From the NCBI RefSeq assembly GCF_018866325.1, contig NZ_CP076457.1, forward strand, positions 3,569,001-3,633,000: a stretch of DNA of 64,000 nt. The letters are read 5' to 3'. The translations under genes and the position numbers were made by a program. Position 1 is the first letter of the stretch, and the number at the start of each line of letters is the position of its first letter. Positions 8,744-16,956 of the stretch are shown piece by piece. This stretch comes from Streptomyces sp. YPW6 (GTDB lineage Bacteria > Actinomycetota > Actinomycetes > Streptomycetales > Streptomycetaceae). The notes beneath the pieces were generated by a model, which made no database searches, was not told the DNA's origin, and was given only the letters and a program-made list of their open reading frames with translations.

Positions 8744-9799
8744 GTGACCTCCCGGACCGTGACCCTGCTCGACGTGGCCCGCGCCGCCGGGGTCTCCAAG
8801 AGCACCGTGTCCGACGCGCTCCAGGGCTCGGGGCGGGTCGCCGCGGCCACCCGGGACCGGGTCCGCGCGGTGGCGGAGGAGCTCGGTTACCGCCCCAACA
8901 GCGCCGCCCGGCGGCTGCGCCGCGCCAGCACCGGGGCCGTCGGCCTGCATCTGCCGGCCACCGCGACCCGGCTGGACTACTACATGAACCTCGCCTTCGG
9001 GGCCGTCGAGCGGGCCCAGGAGGACGGGCTGGACGTGGTGCTGCTCGCGCCGTCGGGGGCGGCGGGCGGGCGGATCGCCTCGCGCGTGGACGGGCTGCTG
9101 GTGATCGACCCCGAGGCGGGCGACAGTGCGGTGCCGGGGCTGCTCGACGCGGGCGTCCCGGTGGTCACCGGCGAGCGCTACCTCGGCCCGGCCACCGGCC
9201 CCAGCGCCGCGGTGGTCTGCGACAACGCCGCCTCGCTGACCGCACTCCTCGACCACGTCACCGAGCGCGGCGCCCGCCTCCCTGCCGTCCTCGCCCCGTC
9301 CGGCTCCTCCGCCTGGGCGACGGCCCTGCGTGCGACGGCCCGGTCCTGGGGGCGGGCCCACGGGGTGGAGGTCGCGCTGCGCACCGTCCCGTTCGCGGCG
9401 ACCCCGGCGGAGGCCGAGGAGGCCACCCGGGCCCTGCTCAACGCCGACCCCGCGGTCGACGCCGTGATCTGCGCCCCCGACGGGTCCGCCCCGGGCGTCC
9501 TGCGCGCGGCGGCCGCCCTCGGCCGGGAGACCGGCAGCGTCGACGGAGTCGGCGGTCCTGCCGGAAGCCCTGCGCCCGGCAGGGCGGCCGGCACCGGCCT
9601 GCTCGTCGCGTCCTGCGTCGACGGCCCCGCCACGCGCAACGCCGAACCGCCCGTCACCGCGGTCGACCTGCGCCCCGCCGCGTACGGCCGCGCCTGCGCC
9701 GAACTGCTCTGCGACATCCTCGCGGACCGGGCCGCCCCCGACACCGTCCGCCGCCACGCCTGGTCCCTGGAGACCCGCGCCTCGACCGGGCCCGCCTGA
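8744..9799 (+). CDS. LacI-family transcriptional repressor
   Basis: A 351-residue protein. Residues 6-50 form the LacI helix-turn-helix with hinge (TLLDVARAAGVSKSTVSDAL, then GYRPNSAARRLRR), followed by a periplasmic-binding-protein-like effector domain. The start is the GTG at 8744: a TAGACT box (8730-8735) lies 8 nt upstream and no Shine-Dalgarno is present, suggesting a leaderless message. It is divergent from the amidase gene, with two palindromes between them. It probably represses the amidase, and perhaps itself, with a polyamine-related or other small-molecule effector; the effector is not visible from sequence. Confidence 0.9.
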   Translation: MTSRTVTLLDVARAAGVSKSTVSDALQGSGRVAAATRDRVRAVAEELGYRPNSAARRLRRASTGAVGLHLPATATRLDYYMNLAFGAVERAQEDGLDVVLLAPSGAAGGRIASRVDGLLVIDPEAGDSAVPGLLDAGVPVVTGERYLGPATGPSAAVVCDNAASLTALLDHVTERGARLPAVLAPSGSSAWATALRATARSWGRAHGVEVALRTVPFAATPAEAEEATRALLNADPAVDAVICAPDGSAPGVLRAAAALGRETGSVDGVGGPAGSPAPGRAAGTGLLVASCVDGPATRNAEPPVTAVDLRPAAYGRACAELLCDILADRAAPDTVRRHAWSLETRASTGPA

Positions 9800-10209
9800 G
9801 CGGCACGCCACCCCGCGTCCGTTCGGAAAGCGGGCGGCCACGCCCCGGGGGCCCCGCCCCAACTCCAGGACCCGACCTCCGGTGCCACCCCCAACTCCCG
9901 GCCTCGCCCCGGCAGCCGTACTGGCGGCTTCGGGCGCCCCTCCGCCACATCTCCGCAACGTGAACATTCTGCGTCAAGTGGCAACGGGCGTGGCGGCCTT
10001 GACTTTTCGTCGTGCGGCCGATGGTAAGATCATCTTACTTCCAGTGGGCTGATGGCGTGTGGGGGCATTCCGGGAGGGATGGATTCCTCGGCCCCACCTT
10101 CGGAGGGGCACCTCCCGAAGCGGCGCACGGTCGCGGCGAAAGAGCCCTGACCGCGTGCCGCCTGACGGGGTGTCAAGCCGTTTCCGCCATGGCACTTGAA
10201 GTGAGTCTC
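9800..10209. other. Conservon leader and promoter region
   Basis: No gene is visible in this 410-bp gap. At 10024-10038 GTAAGATCATCTTAC forms a 7-1-7 perfect inverted repeat that includes a TAAGAT -10-like box (10025-10030); a TTGACT lies at 9999-10004, with a rather long 20-bp spacer. A GC hairpin (CTTCGGAGG with CCTCCCGAAG) near 10098-10120 lies in the probable untranslated leader. The TAAGAT promoter is the best candidate for the conservon operon. Confidence 0.55.
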
Positions 10210-11489
10210 ATGACATTTGCACAGGGCCCTCTCGTCTGGGCGCTGGTTGTCGTAGCCCTGGTCGCCGTGGGTGCCGTTCTGCGTGCTCGCGCGATCAACG
10301 TCAAGCTCCGCAGGAACCACGCCGAGCTGCGTCAGGAGCGCGACGCCCTCGTCCTCCAGCGAGACGAACTCCACGTCGTCCACAACACGCTGCTCCAGCG
10401 TCAGTCCGCCGAACTCGCGGAGGTCCGCAAGGACGCCGAGGAGGAGACCAAGGCGGTCCTCAAGGCAGCCGTCCGTACCCTCCAGGGCCTCGCCGACGAG
10501 CAGCAGGTCGTGATCGAGAAGGCTCAGCGCAAGTACGGCGACGACCCCGGGATCCTCGCCGACCTGATGGCCGTGGACCACGCCAACAGCCAGTTCGGCC
10601 GGCGCGCCCAGGGCATCGCCGTGCTCTGCGGCGGCTGGCTCGGCCGGCGCGAGACCGTGGCCTCCGTCTTCGACGTGGCCCGCAGCGCCCAGGGCCGTAT
10701 CCGGCACTTCGACCGGGTCCGGGTCAACGGCCAGGTGAACTTCTCCGTCGTGAGCCGCGCGGTCGAGCCGGTCGCCGTGGTCCTCGCCGAGCTGCTCGCC
10801 AACGCCACGAACTACTCCGCCCCCGGCACCCCGGTCGAGATCAACATCCAGGCCGTGCCGACGGGTGTCTGCCTCATCGTCGACGACGCTGGTCTCGGCA
10901 TGGGCCAGGAGGAGAAGGACCGCGCCGCGGCCCTCCTCTCGCCCCAGGCCGCGATCAGTGTCTCCAGCCTCGGTATTCCGCCGCAGTTCGGGTTCGCCGT
11001 CTCCGGGATGCTCGCCGCCCGCTACGGCTTCCGGGTCTCGGTGGACTCCGTTTCCCCCTATGGAGGCGTACGCGCGGTGGTCCTCATCCCCGACGAACTG
11101 CTCACCACCGAGGCGCCGCCCGCCGCCGCCCCGGCCGAGACGCCCGAGGCGGCGTTCACCCCGGCGCCGCAGGGCCGGCAGCCGGACCAGTGGCAGGCCC
11201 GGGCGCAGTCCCCGGACCGGTCCCAGGCGCCGGGCCCGGCCCCGCGCCCACCCCGCTCTTCCCGCCCACCCCCCGGCCGGACACCGCCACCCAGCCGCTC
11301 ACCCAGGTCACCACCACCGCCGGCGGGCTGCCGAAGCGTCGTCGCAAGAGCCCGGTCTCCGCGGTTCCGTCGGCCGAACCGGCGCCCGTGCGCAGCAACG
11401 AGGAGACCGCGTCACGGCTCGGCGCGTTCCAGCGCGGCACCCGGTCGGGACGCGACACGACGACGACGGAAGGACCCGAGTTCCAGTGA
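10210..11489 (+). CDS. cvnA: Conservon sensor histidine kinase-like protein CvnA, frameshifted
   Basis: The N-terminus has one membrane helix (residues 5-25) followed by a coiled coil and an HATPase-like domain (AELLANATNYSAPGTPVEI as N-box, DDAGLGM as G1). Conservons are actinobacterial operons in which this membrane protein works with CvnB, CvnC and the GTPase CvnD, resembling a eukaryotic G-protein coupled system. The conserved family C-terminus (GLPKRRRKSP, then EETASRLGAFQRG to EGPEFQ) is present but lies one frame back from the rest: the frame changes at about 11230-11270 in a Pro/Gly-rich, G/C-run-rich linker, as if one base were missing. Without correction the frame reads on to 12261 as a chimera. 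The stop of the restored gene overlaps the cvnB GTG by 4 bp. The start ATG at 10210 has an AAGTGAG site; ATG 10189 and GTG 10201 are alternatives. Confidence 0.8.
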
Positions 11490-11890
11490 ACCCCGATCTG
11501 TCCTGGGTGCTCAACGACCTGCTCCAGGTACCCGGCGCCCGGCACGCGATCCTGGTGTCCGCCGACGGCCTGCTGCTCGCCAACTCCAGCGAGATCGGCC
11601 GGGACGACGCGGAGACCGTCGCCGCGGCCATGAGCTCCATGCAGTCCCTCAGCCGGGCCGTCGCCCCCTTCATCGGGACCCGCGACCCGGGCAGGTGGCG
11701 GCAGACGCTCCTGGAGTACGAGGACGGCTGGATCTTCCTGATCGCCGCGGGCAGCGGCGCCTACCTCGCCGCCACCGCCGCCGCCGACGTGGACATGGAA
11801 GCGATGTCCTTCCGGATGCAGCAGCAGGTCACCGCCCTGGGCAAGGCGATGACCACGCCGCCCCGCCGAACCGCGGACAGCGAGATATGA
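11486..11890 (+). CDS. cvnB: Conservon roadblock/LC7 protein CvnB
   Basis: A 134-residue roadblock/LC7-fold protein beginning VNPDLSWVLNDLLQVPGARHAILVSADGLL, with the usual alpha-beta-alpha organisation. Roadblock proteins bind and modulate small GTPases of the MglA/Ras type; here the partner is most likely CvnD, encoded two genes downstream. The GTG at 11486 shares GTGA with the cvnA stop, and the stop at 11888 overlaps the cvnC ATG (ATGA), so the genes are translationally coupled. Length and order match the canonical conservon. Confidence 0.92.
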   Translation: MNPDLSWVLNDLLQVPGARHAILVSADGLLLANSSEIGRDDAETVAAAMSSMQSLSRAVAPFIGTRDPGRWRQTLLEYEDGWIFLIAAGSGAYLAATAAADVDMEAMSFRMQQQVTALGKAMTTPPRRTADSEI

Positions 11891-12261
11891 CGGCGCCGGG
11901 CGAGGAGCAGCAGGTCAGCAGCGGGTTCGTCCGGTCCTATGTCATCACCGGCGGGCGGGGGCTGCCGGACGCGGAGGATCTCTCCCTCGTCACGCTCGTC
12001 ACGCTGGCTCCCGACCGTCAGCCGCCGCCGAACCCGAGCCCCGAGGTCAAGGCGATCTGGGAGCTGTGCTCCGGCGGCTACCTCTCGGTGGCCGAGGTCG
12101 CCGGGCACCTGGGCCTGCCGGTCGGCGTGGCCCGTCTCCTGCTCCAGGATTTACACCAGCAGGGACACCTGCTGCGCCGGAAGGCGCCGCCCCCGGCCCA
12201 GCTCGTCGACAGGAAGATCCTCGAAGAGGTGTTGCATGGACTCCAAGTCCGGTTCGGCTGA
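11887..12261 (+). CDS. cvnC: Conservon DUF742 protein CvnC, with a TTA codon
   Basis: A 124-residue DUF742 protein. It has the family's FVRSYVITGGRG N-terminal segment and a winged-helix-like C-terminal half (YLSVAEVAGHLGLPVGVARLLLQDL). DUF742 proteins occur only in conservon-like operons and are thought to join CvnB and CvnD in a complex at CvnA. Codon 89 or thereabouts, at 12151-12153, is TTA, the rare leucine codon read by the bldA tRNA in Streptomyces, so translation may depend on developmental stage. The start overlaps the cvnB stop as ATGA, and the 3' end overlaps cvnD by 26 bp. Confidence 0.92.
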   Translation: MTAPGEEQQVSSGFVRSYVITGGRGLPDAEDLSLVTLVTLAPDRQPPPNPSPEVKAIWELCSGGYLSVAEVAGHLGLPVGVARLLLQDLHQQGHLLRRKAPPPAQLVDRKILEEVLHGLQVRFG

Positions 12262-12826
12262 GAGCATCTATGTGCCGGAAGCTGTCCAGCGCGCGGCGAA
12301 GATCCTCGTCGTCGGGCACTTCGCGGTGGGCAAGACGACGCTGATCGGTACCCTGTCCGAGATCACGCCGCTGCGCACCGAGGAGCGGATGACCCAGGCC
12401 GCCGCCCAGGTCGACGATCTGCGCGGGGCGCCCGACAAGACGACGACGACGGTCGCCCTGGACTTCGGGCGGCTCACCCTCAGCGACGAACTGGTGCTCT
12501 ACCTGTTCGGTACGCCGGGGCAGCAGCGGTTCGTGGAGCTGTGGGAGGACATGGCGCGCGGTTCGCTGGGCGCGCTGCTCCTGGTCGACCCGGCGCGGCT
12601 CGCCGACACGTTCCCCGTCATCGACCTCGTCGAGACGTACGGGCTGGAGTACGCGGTCGCCGTCAACAGCTTCGACCCGTACTCCCGGCACGCGGAGGAC
12701 GAACTGCGCGAGGCGCTCGACCTGCTGCCGGACACCCCGGTCGTCTTCTGCGACGCCCGGGACCAGAAGTCGTCCGCGCAGGCCCTGATCACCCTGGTCC
12801 GCCACCTGCTGGCGCACGCGAACTGA
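12236..12826 (+). CDS. cvnD: Conservon small GTPase CvnD
   Basis: A 196-residue Ras-like ATP/GTP-binding protein. The P-loop is GHFAVGKTT (residues 27-35), the switch II/G3 region is LFGTPGQQRF, and an NSFD sequence occupies the NKxD-like position. This is the GTPase of the conservon and should act with CvnA, CvnB and CvnC at the membrane. The ATG at 12236 lies inside cvnC and is preceded by GAAGAGG. P450 genes follow in many conservons, as here. Confidence 0.93.
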   Translation: MDSKSGSAESIYVPEAVQRAAKILVVGHFAVGKTTLIGTLSEITPLRTEERMTQAAAQVDDLRGAPDKTTTTVALDFGRLTLSDELVLYLFGTPGQQRFVELWEDMARGSLGALLLVDPARLADTFPVIDLVETYGLEYAVAVNSFDPYSRHAEDELREALDLLPDTPVVFCDARDQKSSAQALITLVRHLLAHAN

Positions 12827-12916
12827 CGCGCGCACGGCCCGACGCGCACACGCGCGACGTAGACGTATACGAAGCCGGGGCCCCGACGGCCCCGCGATCA
12901 CACCGAGGAAGCCGCC

Positions 12917-14326
12917 ATGGATCCGCAGCCGGGAGCCACCCCGTACAGCGCCCCCGCCGGGTGCCCCATGCACCAGCAGCAGACGTCGCTGTACGGACCG
13001 GAGTTCGCCGCCGATCCGCACCGCTTCTACGAGGCGGCGCGGGCGCACGGCCCCGCCGCGCCCATCGAGCTGGCCCCCGGGGTGGAAGCCACCCTGATCG
13101 TGCAGCACGAGGCGGCGCTGCGGGTGCTCCAGAACCCGGCGCTGTTCGCGCGGGACTCGCGGCGCTGGGCCGCCCTGCGCGAGGGCGCGGTGCCGATGGA
13201 CAGCCCGGTGCTGCCGATGATGATCTACCGGCCCAACTGCCTGTTCACCGACGGCGCGGAGCACCTGCGGCTGCGCAAGGCGGTCACCGAGTCGCTGGCC
13301 CGGCTCAACAGCAGCCGGCTGAGCCGGGACGTCGAGCGGATCGCCGACTACCTGATCGACCAGTTCATCGAGCGCGGCACCGCAGACCTGCTCAACGAGT
13401 ACGCCAAGCTGCTGCCGCTCCTGCTGTTCAACCAGCTCTTCGGCTGCCCCGGCGACATCGGCGACCGGCTGACCCGCTCGATGTCCGCGATCTTCGACGG
13501 CGAGGACGTGCTGCGCGCCAACGCCGAGCTGACCGAGTGCCTGATGGAGCTGGTCTCGATCAAGCGCCGCCAGCCCGGTGACGACATCACCTCCTGGCTC
13601 ATCCAGCACCCCGCGGGGCTGCGGGACGAGGAGCTGAAGGACCAGTTGGTGATGCTGATGGGCGCGGGCGTGGAGCCGGAGCGCAACCTCATCGCCAACG
13701 CGCTGCTGCTGATGCTCGACGGGGAGCAGCCGGGCGCCGCCGAGCGGCGCGGTTCCGGGATGCTCGTCGAGGACGCGCTGGACGACGTCCTGTGGAACAA
13801 CCCGCCGATCGCGAACTACGCCACGCACTACCCGGTCCGGGACATCGAGCTGGACGGGGTGACGCTGAAGGCCCAGACGCCCGTGCTGATCAGCTTCGCC
13901 GCCGCGAACAGCGACCCGGGCCTCACCGACGCCCGCCAGACCCTCAGCAAGGGCGCCCATCTGGCCTGGGGCGCGGGCCCGCACGTGTGCCCGGCCAAGT
14001 CGCCCGCGACGCTGATCGCGCTGACCGCGATCGAGAAGATCCTCAACACCGTGCCGGACCTCTCGCTGGCCGTGCCCGCCTCGGGGGTGGCCTGGCGTCC
14101 GGGCCCGTTCCACCGGGCGCTGGTCGCCCTGCCCGTACGGTTCACGCCGACGGCCGCGCGGCGTGCGACGGCCGGCGCACAGCCGCCCGCCCCGACCTCG
14201 GCCCAGTTGCCCGACCCGTTCCGGAACGCCCCCTCGGCAGCCCCGGTGACACCCCGTCACGCGCCGGAGCCGGCCAAGAAGCACAAGGGCTGGTGGAGTT
14301 CGTTCCTCGACGTGTTTCGCGTATGA
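12917..14326 (+). CDS. cvnE: Conservon cytochrome P450, CYP157-like, lacking the ExxR motif
   Basis: A 469-residue P450. The heme region is WGAGPHVCPAK: the cysteine ligand is present but the usual Gly after it is Pro. In the K helix, where P450s have ExxR, the sequence is DDVLWNNPP, so both the Glu and the Arg are replaced. In the I helix GAGVEPERN stands for the acid/alcohol pair and has no Thr. The loss of ExxR is a known hallmark of the CYP157 family, which sits in conservons. The C-terminal 60 residues form a Pro/Ala linker and a Lys/Trp-rich tail (KKHKGWWSSFLDVFRV) that may contact membrane. ATG at 12917 has GAGGAAGCC upstream. A catalytic substrate is not known; a sensor or structural role is possible. 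Confidence 0.9.
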   Translation: MDPQPGATPYSAPAGCPMHQQQTSLYGPEFAADPHRFYEAARAHGPAAPIELAPGVEATLIVQHEAALRVLQNPALFARDSRRWAALREGAVPMDSPVLPMMIYRPNCLFTDGAEHLRLRKAVTESLARLNSSRLSRDVERIADYLIDQFIERGTADLLNEYAKLLPLLLFNQLFGCPGDIGDRLTRSMSAIFDGEDVLRANAELTECLMELVSIKRRQPGDDITSWLIQHPAGLRDEELKDQLVMLMGAGVEPERNLIANALLLMLDGEQPGAAERRGSGMLVEDALDDVLWNNPPIANYATHYPVRDIELDGVTLKAQTPVLISFAAANSDPGLTDARQTLSKGAHLAWGAGPHVCPAKSPATLIALTAIEKILNTVPDLSLAVPASGVAWRPGPFHRALVALPVRFTPTAARRATAGAQPPAPTSAQLPDPFRNAPSAAPVTPRHAPEPAKKHKGWWSSFLDVFRV

Positions 14327-14475
14327 CTCACGATCCGACAATTCGCCCGCGAGAACCGGCATTTGTCACGATTGCATGTGACGGGGGCAACCGAGATCGA
14401 CGCTTGGTGCAGATATCCGGAGGGGCAGGTTCAGGGCGGTAACCACGGGACAGCCCTTAGGTCAAGGAACTCTGC

Positions 14476-14795
14476 GTGAGCATCACTGGTGGTACAAGCA
14501 GGACCCGGACGGCCGACGCGCGGTCATCGGTCTGCTCCGCAGACTCAATTCACCGGAAGGGCAGGCCGAACCGTACGGAATACTCGCGGAGCTGCGGGCG
14601 ATGGGTGACGTCGTGCGCGCTCCGTGGAACGGCTATTTCGTCACCGGATTCGACACCTGCAGCACCGTGCTGCGGGGCCGCAACTGGCTCGCCCCGGACC
14701 TCGCCTGGCAGGAGAGACAGGACGACGCCAGGCAGTGGGACGCGATCGCGACCCGGGAGATGACCACCACCCTGGCCCGGCTTCCTGACCTCGAA
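14476..14795 (+). pseudogene. N-terminal remnant of a second cytochrome P450
   Basis: Frame reading from 14463 gives about 105 residues that match a P450 N-terminus: GLLRRLNSPEGQAEPYGILAEL as helix A, GYFVTGFDTCSTVLR as the first sheet and helix B, and NWLAPDLAWQ before helix C. It ends abruptly after TREMTTTLARL, just where P450s continue with the C helix (NPPEHTR-like). That frame has no start codon; a GTG at 14476 with an AAGGAA site 6 nt before it starts one frame over, so a base seems to be missing near 14520. The missing 300 residues and the frame change into the next gene point to a deletion. In many conservons a second P450 follows the CYP157 gene, which fits. Confidence 0.65.
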
Positions 14796-14844
14796 CGACC
14801 GCTCCGCGACGGTACGCGCCCGGCGCGAGGGCGCCGTCCTGCAC

Positions 14845-15576
14845 GTGGAGCTGAACGCGCCCGCGAGCGGGAACGCGGTGACCGAGGCGATGCTCGACGA
14901 GCTGCTGGACGTCGTCGTCGCCCCGGACCCGGAGGTGCGGGTGCTGGTGCTCGGCGCGGCGGGGGACGATTTCTGCCTGGGCGGGGACCGCACCGAGTTC
15001 GGCCAGTGGCTGGAGGAGGACCCGACGGGCCGGGGCATCCGGGTCGCCGGGGAGAAGGCCCGCCGGGTCTGCGAGGCGCTCTCCGGCGGCCGACTGGTGA
15101 CCATCGCCCGGGTGCGGGGCAGGGCGGTCGGCGCGGGGTTCGCCCTGGCCCTCGCCTGCGATCTGCGGGTCGGCGCGGAGAGCGCCTCCTTCCGGCTGCC
15201 GGAGCTGGCGCTCGGGCTGCCGACCGCCTGGGGCGGGCTGCTGCCCCGGCTGATCCACGAGGTGGGCGCGGCCCGGGTCCGCGAGCTGATCCTGACCGGC
15301 CGGGCCTTCGGCGCCGCCGAGGCCTGCGAGCTGTCCGTGCTCCAGCGGGTGGTGCCCGACGCGGAGCTGGACGACGCGGTCGCCGCCTGGGCGAAGCCGG
15401 TGGTCCGCCGCCCGGAGGCCGCGCTGCGGGTCACCAAGGCGCTGCTGAACTCCTACGCCGCCGCCACCCGGCTGGCCGACCCCGCGTTCCTCGACGCGGA
15501 GCTGATGGCCTCGGTCGCGGCCGCCACCCGGCGTTCCCCGGCGGGCGGCGACGGGGCGGGCGGGTCACACTCGTAA
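14845..15576 (+). CDS. Enoyl-CoA hydratase/isomerase family protein (5' end altered)
   Basis: A crotonase-fold protein of 243 residues. It contains FCLGGDR and GRAVGAGFALALACDLR, which form the two oxyanion-hole/CoA loops, and the LPELALGLPTAWGG segment with the conserved Glu. Members hydrate or isomerise acyl-CoA thioesters. The usual first strand (RARREGAVLHVEL) is coded in the same frame just upstream of the GTG at 14845, but no start codon precedes it before a TGA at 14761. This suggests that the authentic 5' end was lost when it was joined to the P450 remnant. Whether the shortened protein is made from GTG 14845 is uncertain. The terC gene starts 24 bp after the stop. Confidence 0.75.
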   Translation: MELNAPASGNAVTEAMLDELLDVVVAPDPEVRVLVLGAAGDDFCLGGDRTEFGQWLEEDPTGRGIRVAGEKARRVCEALSGGRLVTIARVRGRAVGAGFALALACDLRVGAESASFRLPELALGLPTAWGGLLPRLIHEVGAARVRELILTGRAFGAAEACELSVLQRVVPDAELDDAVAAWAKPVVRRPEAALRVTKALLNSYAAATRLADPAFLDAELMASVAAATRRSPAGGDGAGGSHS

Positions 15577-15600
15577 AAACCCGATGGGGAGGTCTCCGGC

Positions 15601-16575
15601 GTGGACGTACCAGTGTGGCTGTGGATCGTGTTCGCCGTGACCGTCATCGTGTCCCTGACGGTCGACCTGCTGGCGCACCGCAACGCGCATGTCATCGGCT
15701 TCAAGGAGGCCGGGCTGTGGAGCGCCCTGTGGGTGGGCCTGGCGCTGGTCTTCGGCGGGGTCGTCTTCGTGACGCTCGGGACGACCGCCGGAACGGAGTA
15801 CACGACCGCGTGGCTGCTGGAGAAGAGCCTTTCGGTCGACAACCTCTTCGTCTTCGCGCTGATCTTCGCGTATTTCAAGGTGCCCCGGGAGTACCAGCAC
15901 CGGGTGCTCTTCTACGGGGTCATCGGCGCCCTGGTGTTCCGGGCGCTCTTCCTGACCGCGGGTGTCGCGGTGGTGAACCGCTTCACCGTCGTCCTGTTCC
16001 TCTTCGCCGCGATCCTCTTCTACAGCAGCTACAAGATCCTCAGCGGCCAGGAGGAGAACTTCGACCCGGGCAAGAGCTTCGCGGTGCGGCTGCTGCGGAA
16101 GATCATGCCGGTCCAGGACGAGTACTCCGGCACGCATTTCGTCGTCCACAAGGAGGGGCGGCGCATCGCCACGCCGCTGCTCGCGGTGGTCGCCGCGATC
16201 GAGGCGGCCGACCTCATCTTCGCGGTCGACAGCGTGCCCGCGGTGCTCGCGGTCAGCGACGACCTGTTCATCGTCTACACCAGCAACGCCTTCGCGATCC
16301 TGGGGCTGCGGGCCCTGTACTTCCTGCTGGCGGGGCTGCTGGACCGGTTCCACTACCTGAGCCACGGGCTGGCGGTCATCCTCGCCTTCATCGCGGTCAA
16401 GCTCATCCTCCAGGCGGCCCACAAGATGATCAGCACCTCGATCCCGGAGATCCCGTCGCCGGTCAGCCTCGCGGTGATCGTCGTCATTCTGGCGGTGTCG
16501 GTGACCCTGAGCCTGCGCCGCCCGCCGCGCGAAGAGAGCGGCGCGGACGCTTCCAGCACCGATACGGACAAGTAG
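15601..16575 (+). CDS. TerC/Alx-family integral membrane protein
   Basis: A 324-residue membrane protein with about nine hydrophobic segments. It has the family signatures EKSLSVDNLFVFALIF and EAADLIFAVDSVPAVLAV, whose intramembrane acidic residues are thought to bind metal. TerC/Alx proteins are linked to tellurite resistance and to Mn2+ export, or to loading of exported proteins. The GTG at 15601 follows GGGGAGG. No yybP-ykoY-type riboswitch fits in the 24-bp gap upstream, so it is probably transcribed with the hydratase gene. Confidence 0.92.
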   Translation: MDVPVWLWIVFAVTVIVSLTVDLLAHRNAHVIGFKEAGLWSALWVGLALVFGGVVFVTLGTTAGTEYTTAWLLEKSLSVDNLFVFALIFAYFKVPREYQHRVLFYGVIGALVFRALFLTAGVAVVNRFTVVLFLFAAILFYSSYKILSGQEENFDPGKSFAVRLLRKIMPVQDEYSGTHFVVHKEGRRIATPLLAVVAAIEAADLIFAVDSVPAVLAVSDDLFIVYTSNAFAILGLRALYFLLAGLLDRFHYLSHGLAVILAFIAVKLILQAAHKMISTSIPEIPSPVSLAVIVVILAVSVTLSLRRPPREESGADASSTDTDK

Positions 16576-16592
16576 GGCATAAGTAAAGCAAA

Positions 16593-16630
16593 GGGAAAGA
16601 CTTTCCCAAAACCTCGGCCGGATCTATCGT
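16593..16630 (+). promoter_or_regulatory. 7-1-7 palindrome and -10 box before the zinc-ribbon gene
   Basis: GGGAAAGACTTTCCC (16593-16607) is a perfect inverted repeat with one central base. TATCGT at 16625-16630 lies 6 nt before the next ATG, a leaderless arrangement. The palindrome is about 18 bp upstream of the -10 box, so it may be an operator over the -35 region, or a weak terminator of terC. Confidence 0.5.
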
Positions 16631-16636
16631 GAGTCA

Positions 16637-16837
16637 ATGGACAGCGAAAAGCGTGACCTCCACCAGCGGGCCGCTTTCCAGTGCCCCACCTGCAAACAGT
16701 CCGTCCCCTCAGAGATCCACCGCCACAAATCCCTCGGGATCTTCGTCCCGGTATGGCGTGCGGGCCCCTGCGACAACCCCGACTGCCCGGAGTACGCGGC
16801 TCGGGAGCGGCCCTCCCGGCACCGCTCACGTCCCTGA
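16637..16837 (+). CDS. Small zinc-ribbon-like protein
   Basis: A 66-residue protein with two cysteine pairs, CPTC (residues 16-19) and CDNPDC (about 46-51), separated by a basic, hydrophobic stretch (HRHKSLGIFVPVW). This is a plausible four-cysteine zinc ribbon. A TATCGT box 6 nt before the ATG suggests a leaderless message. It resembles short conserved Streptomyces hypothetical proteins; no function is known. It lies between terC and a VOC gene on the same strand. Confidence 0.65.
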   Translation: MDSEKRDLHQRAAFQCPTCKQSVPSEIHRHKSLGIFVPVWRAGPCDNPDCPEYAARERPSRHRSRP

Positions 16838-16956
16838 CCCCGACGGCCGGAGCAAGCCCGCCCGGCGCGCGGACCGGGTCCCGGCTGACTAGCGTTGGCC
16901 GTGACGGGCGGGGGCCGAAGGCAGAGCTCGGGGACTCAGGGAAGGACCGGCACGCC

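Noticed and set aside
10012..12261. One continuous 749-codon frame from cvnA to cvnC
   Set aside because: The middle part is Arg/Pro-rich out-of-frame translation of the cvnA tail and cvnB; cvnB and cvnC are clear in their own frames. The continuity results from the cvnA frameshift.
12047..14362. Minus-strand frame over cvnD and the P450
   Set aside because: No domain, and the plus-strand genes are certain.
14601..16586. A 661-codon frame through hydratase and terC
   Set aside because: After the first 60 codons (real P450 remnant) the product is Arg/Gly/Ala-rich nonsense; hydratase and TerC are clear in another frame.
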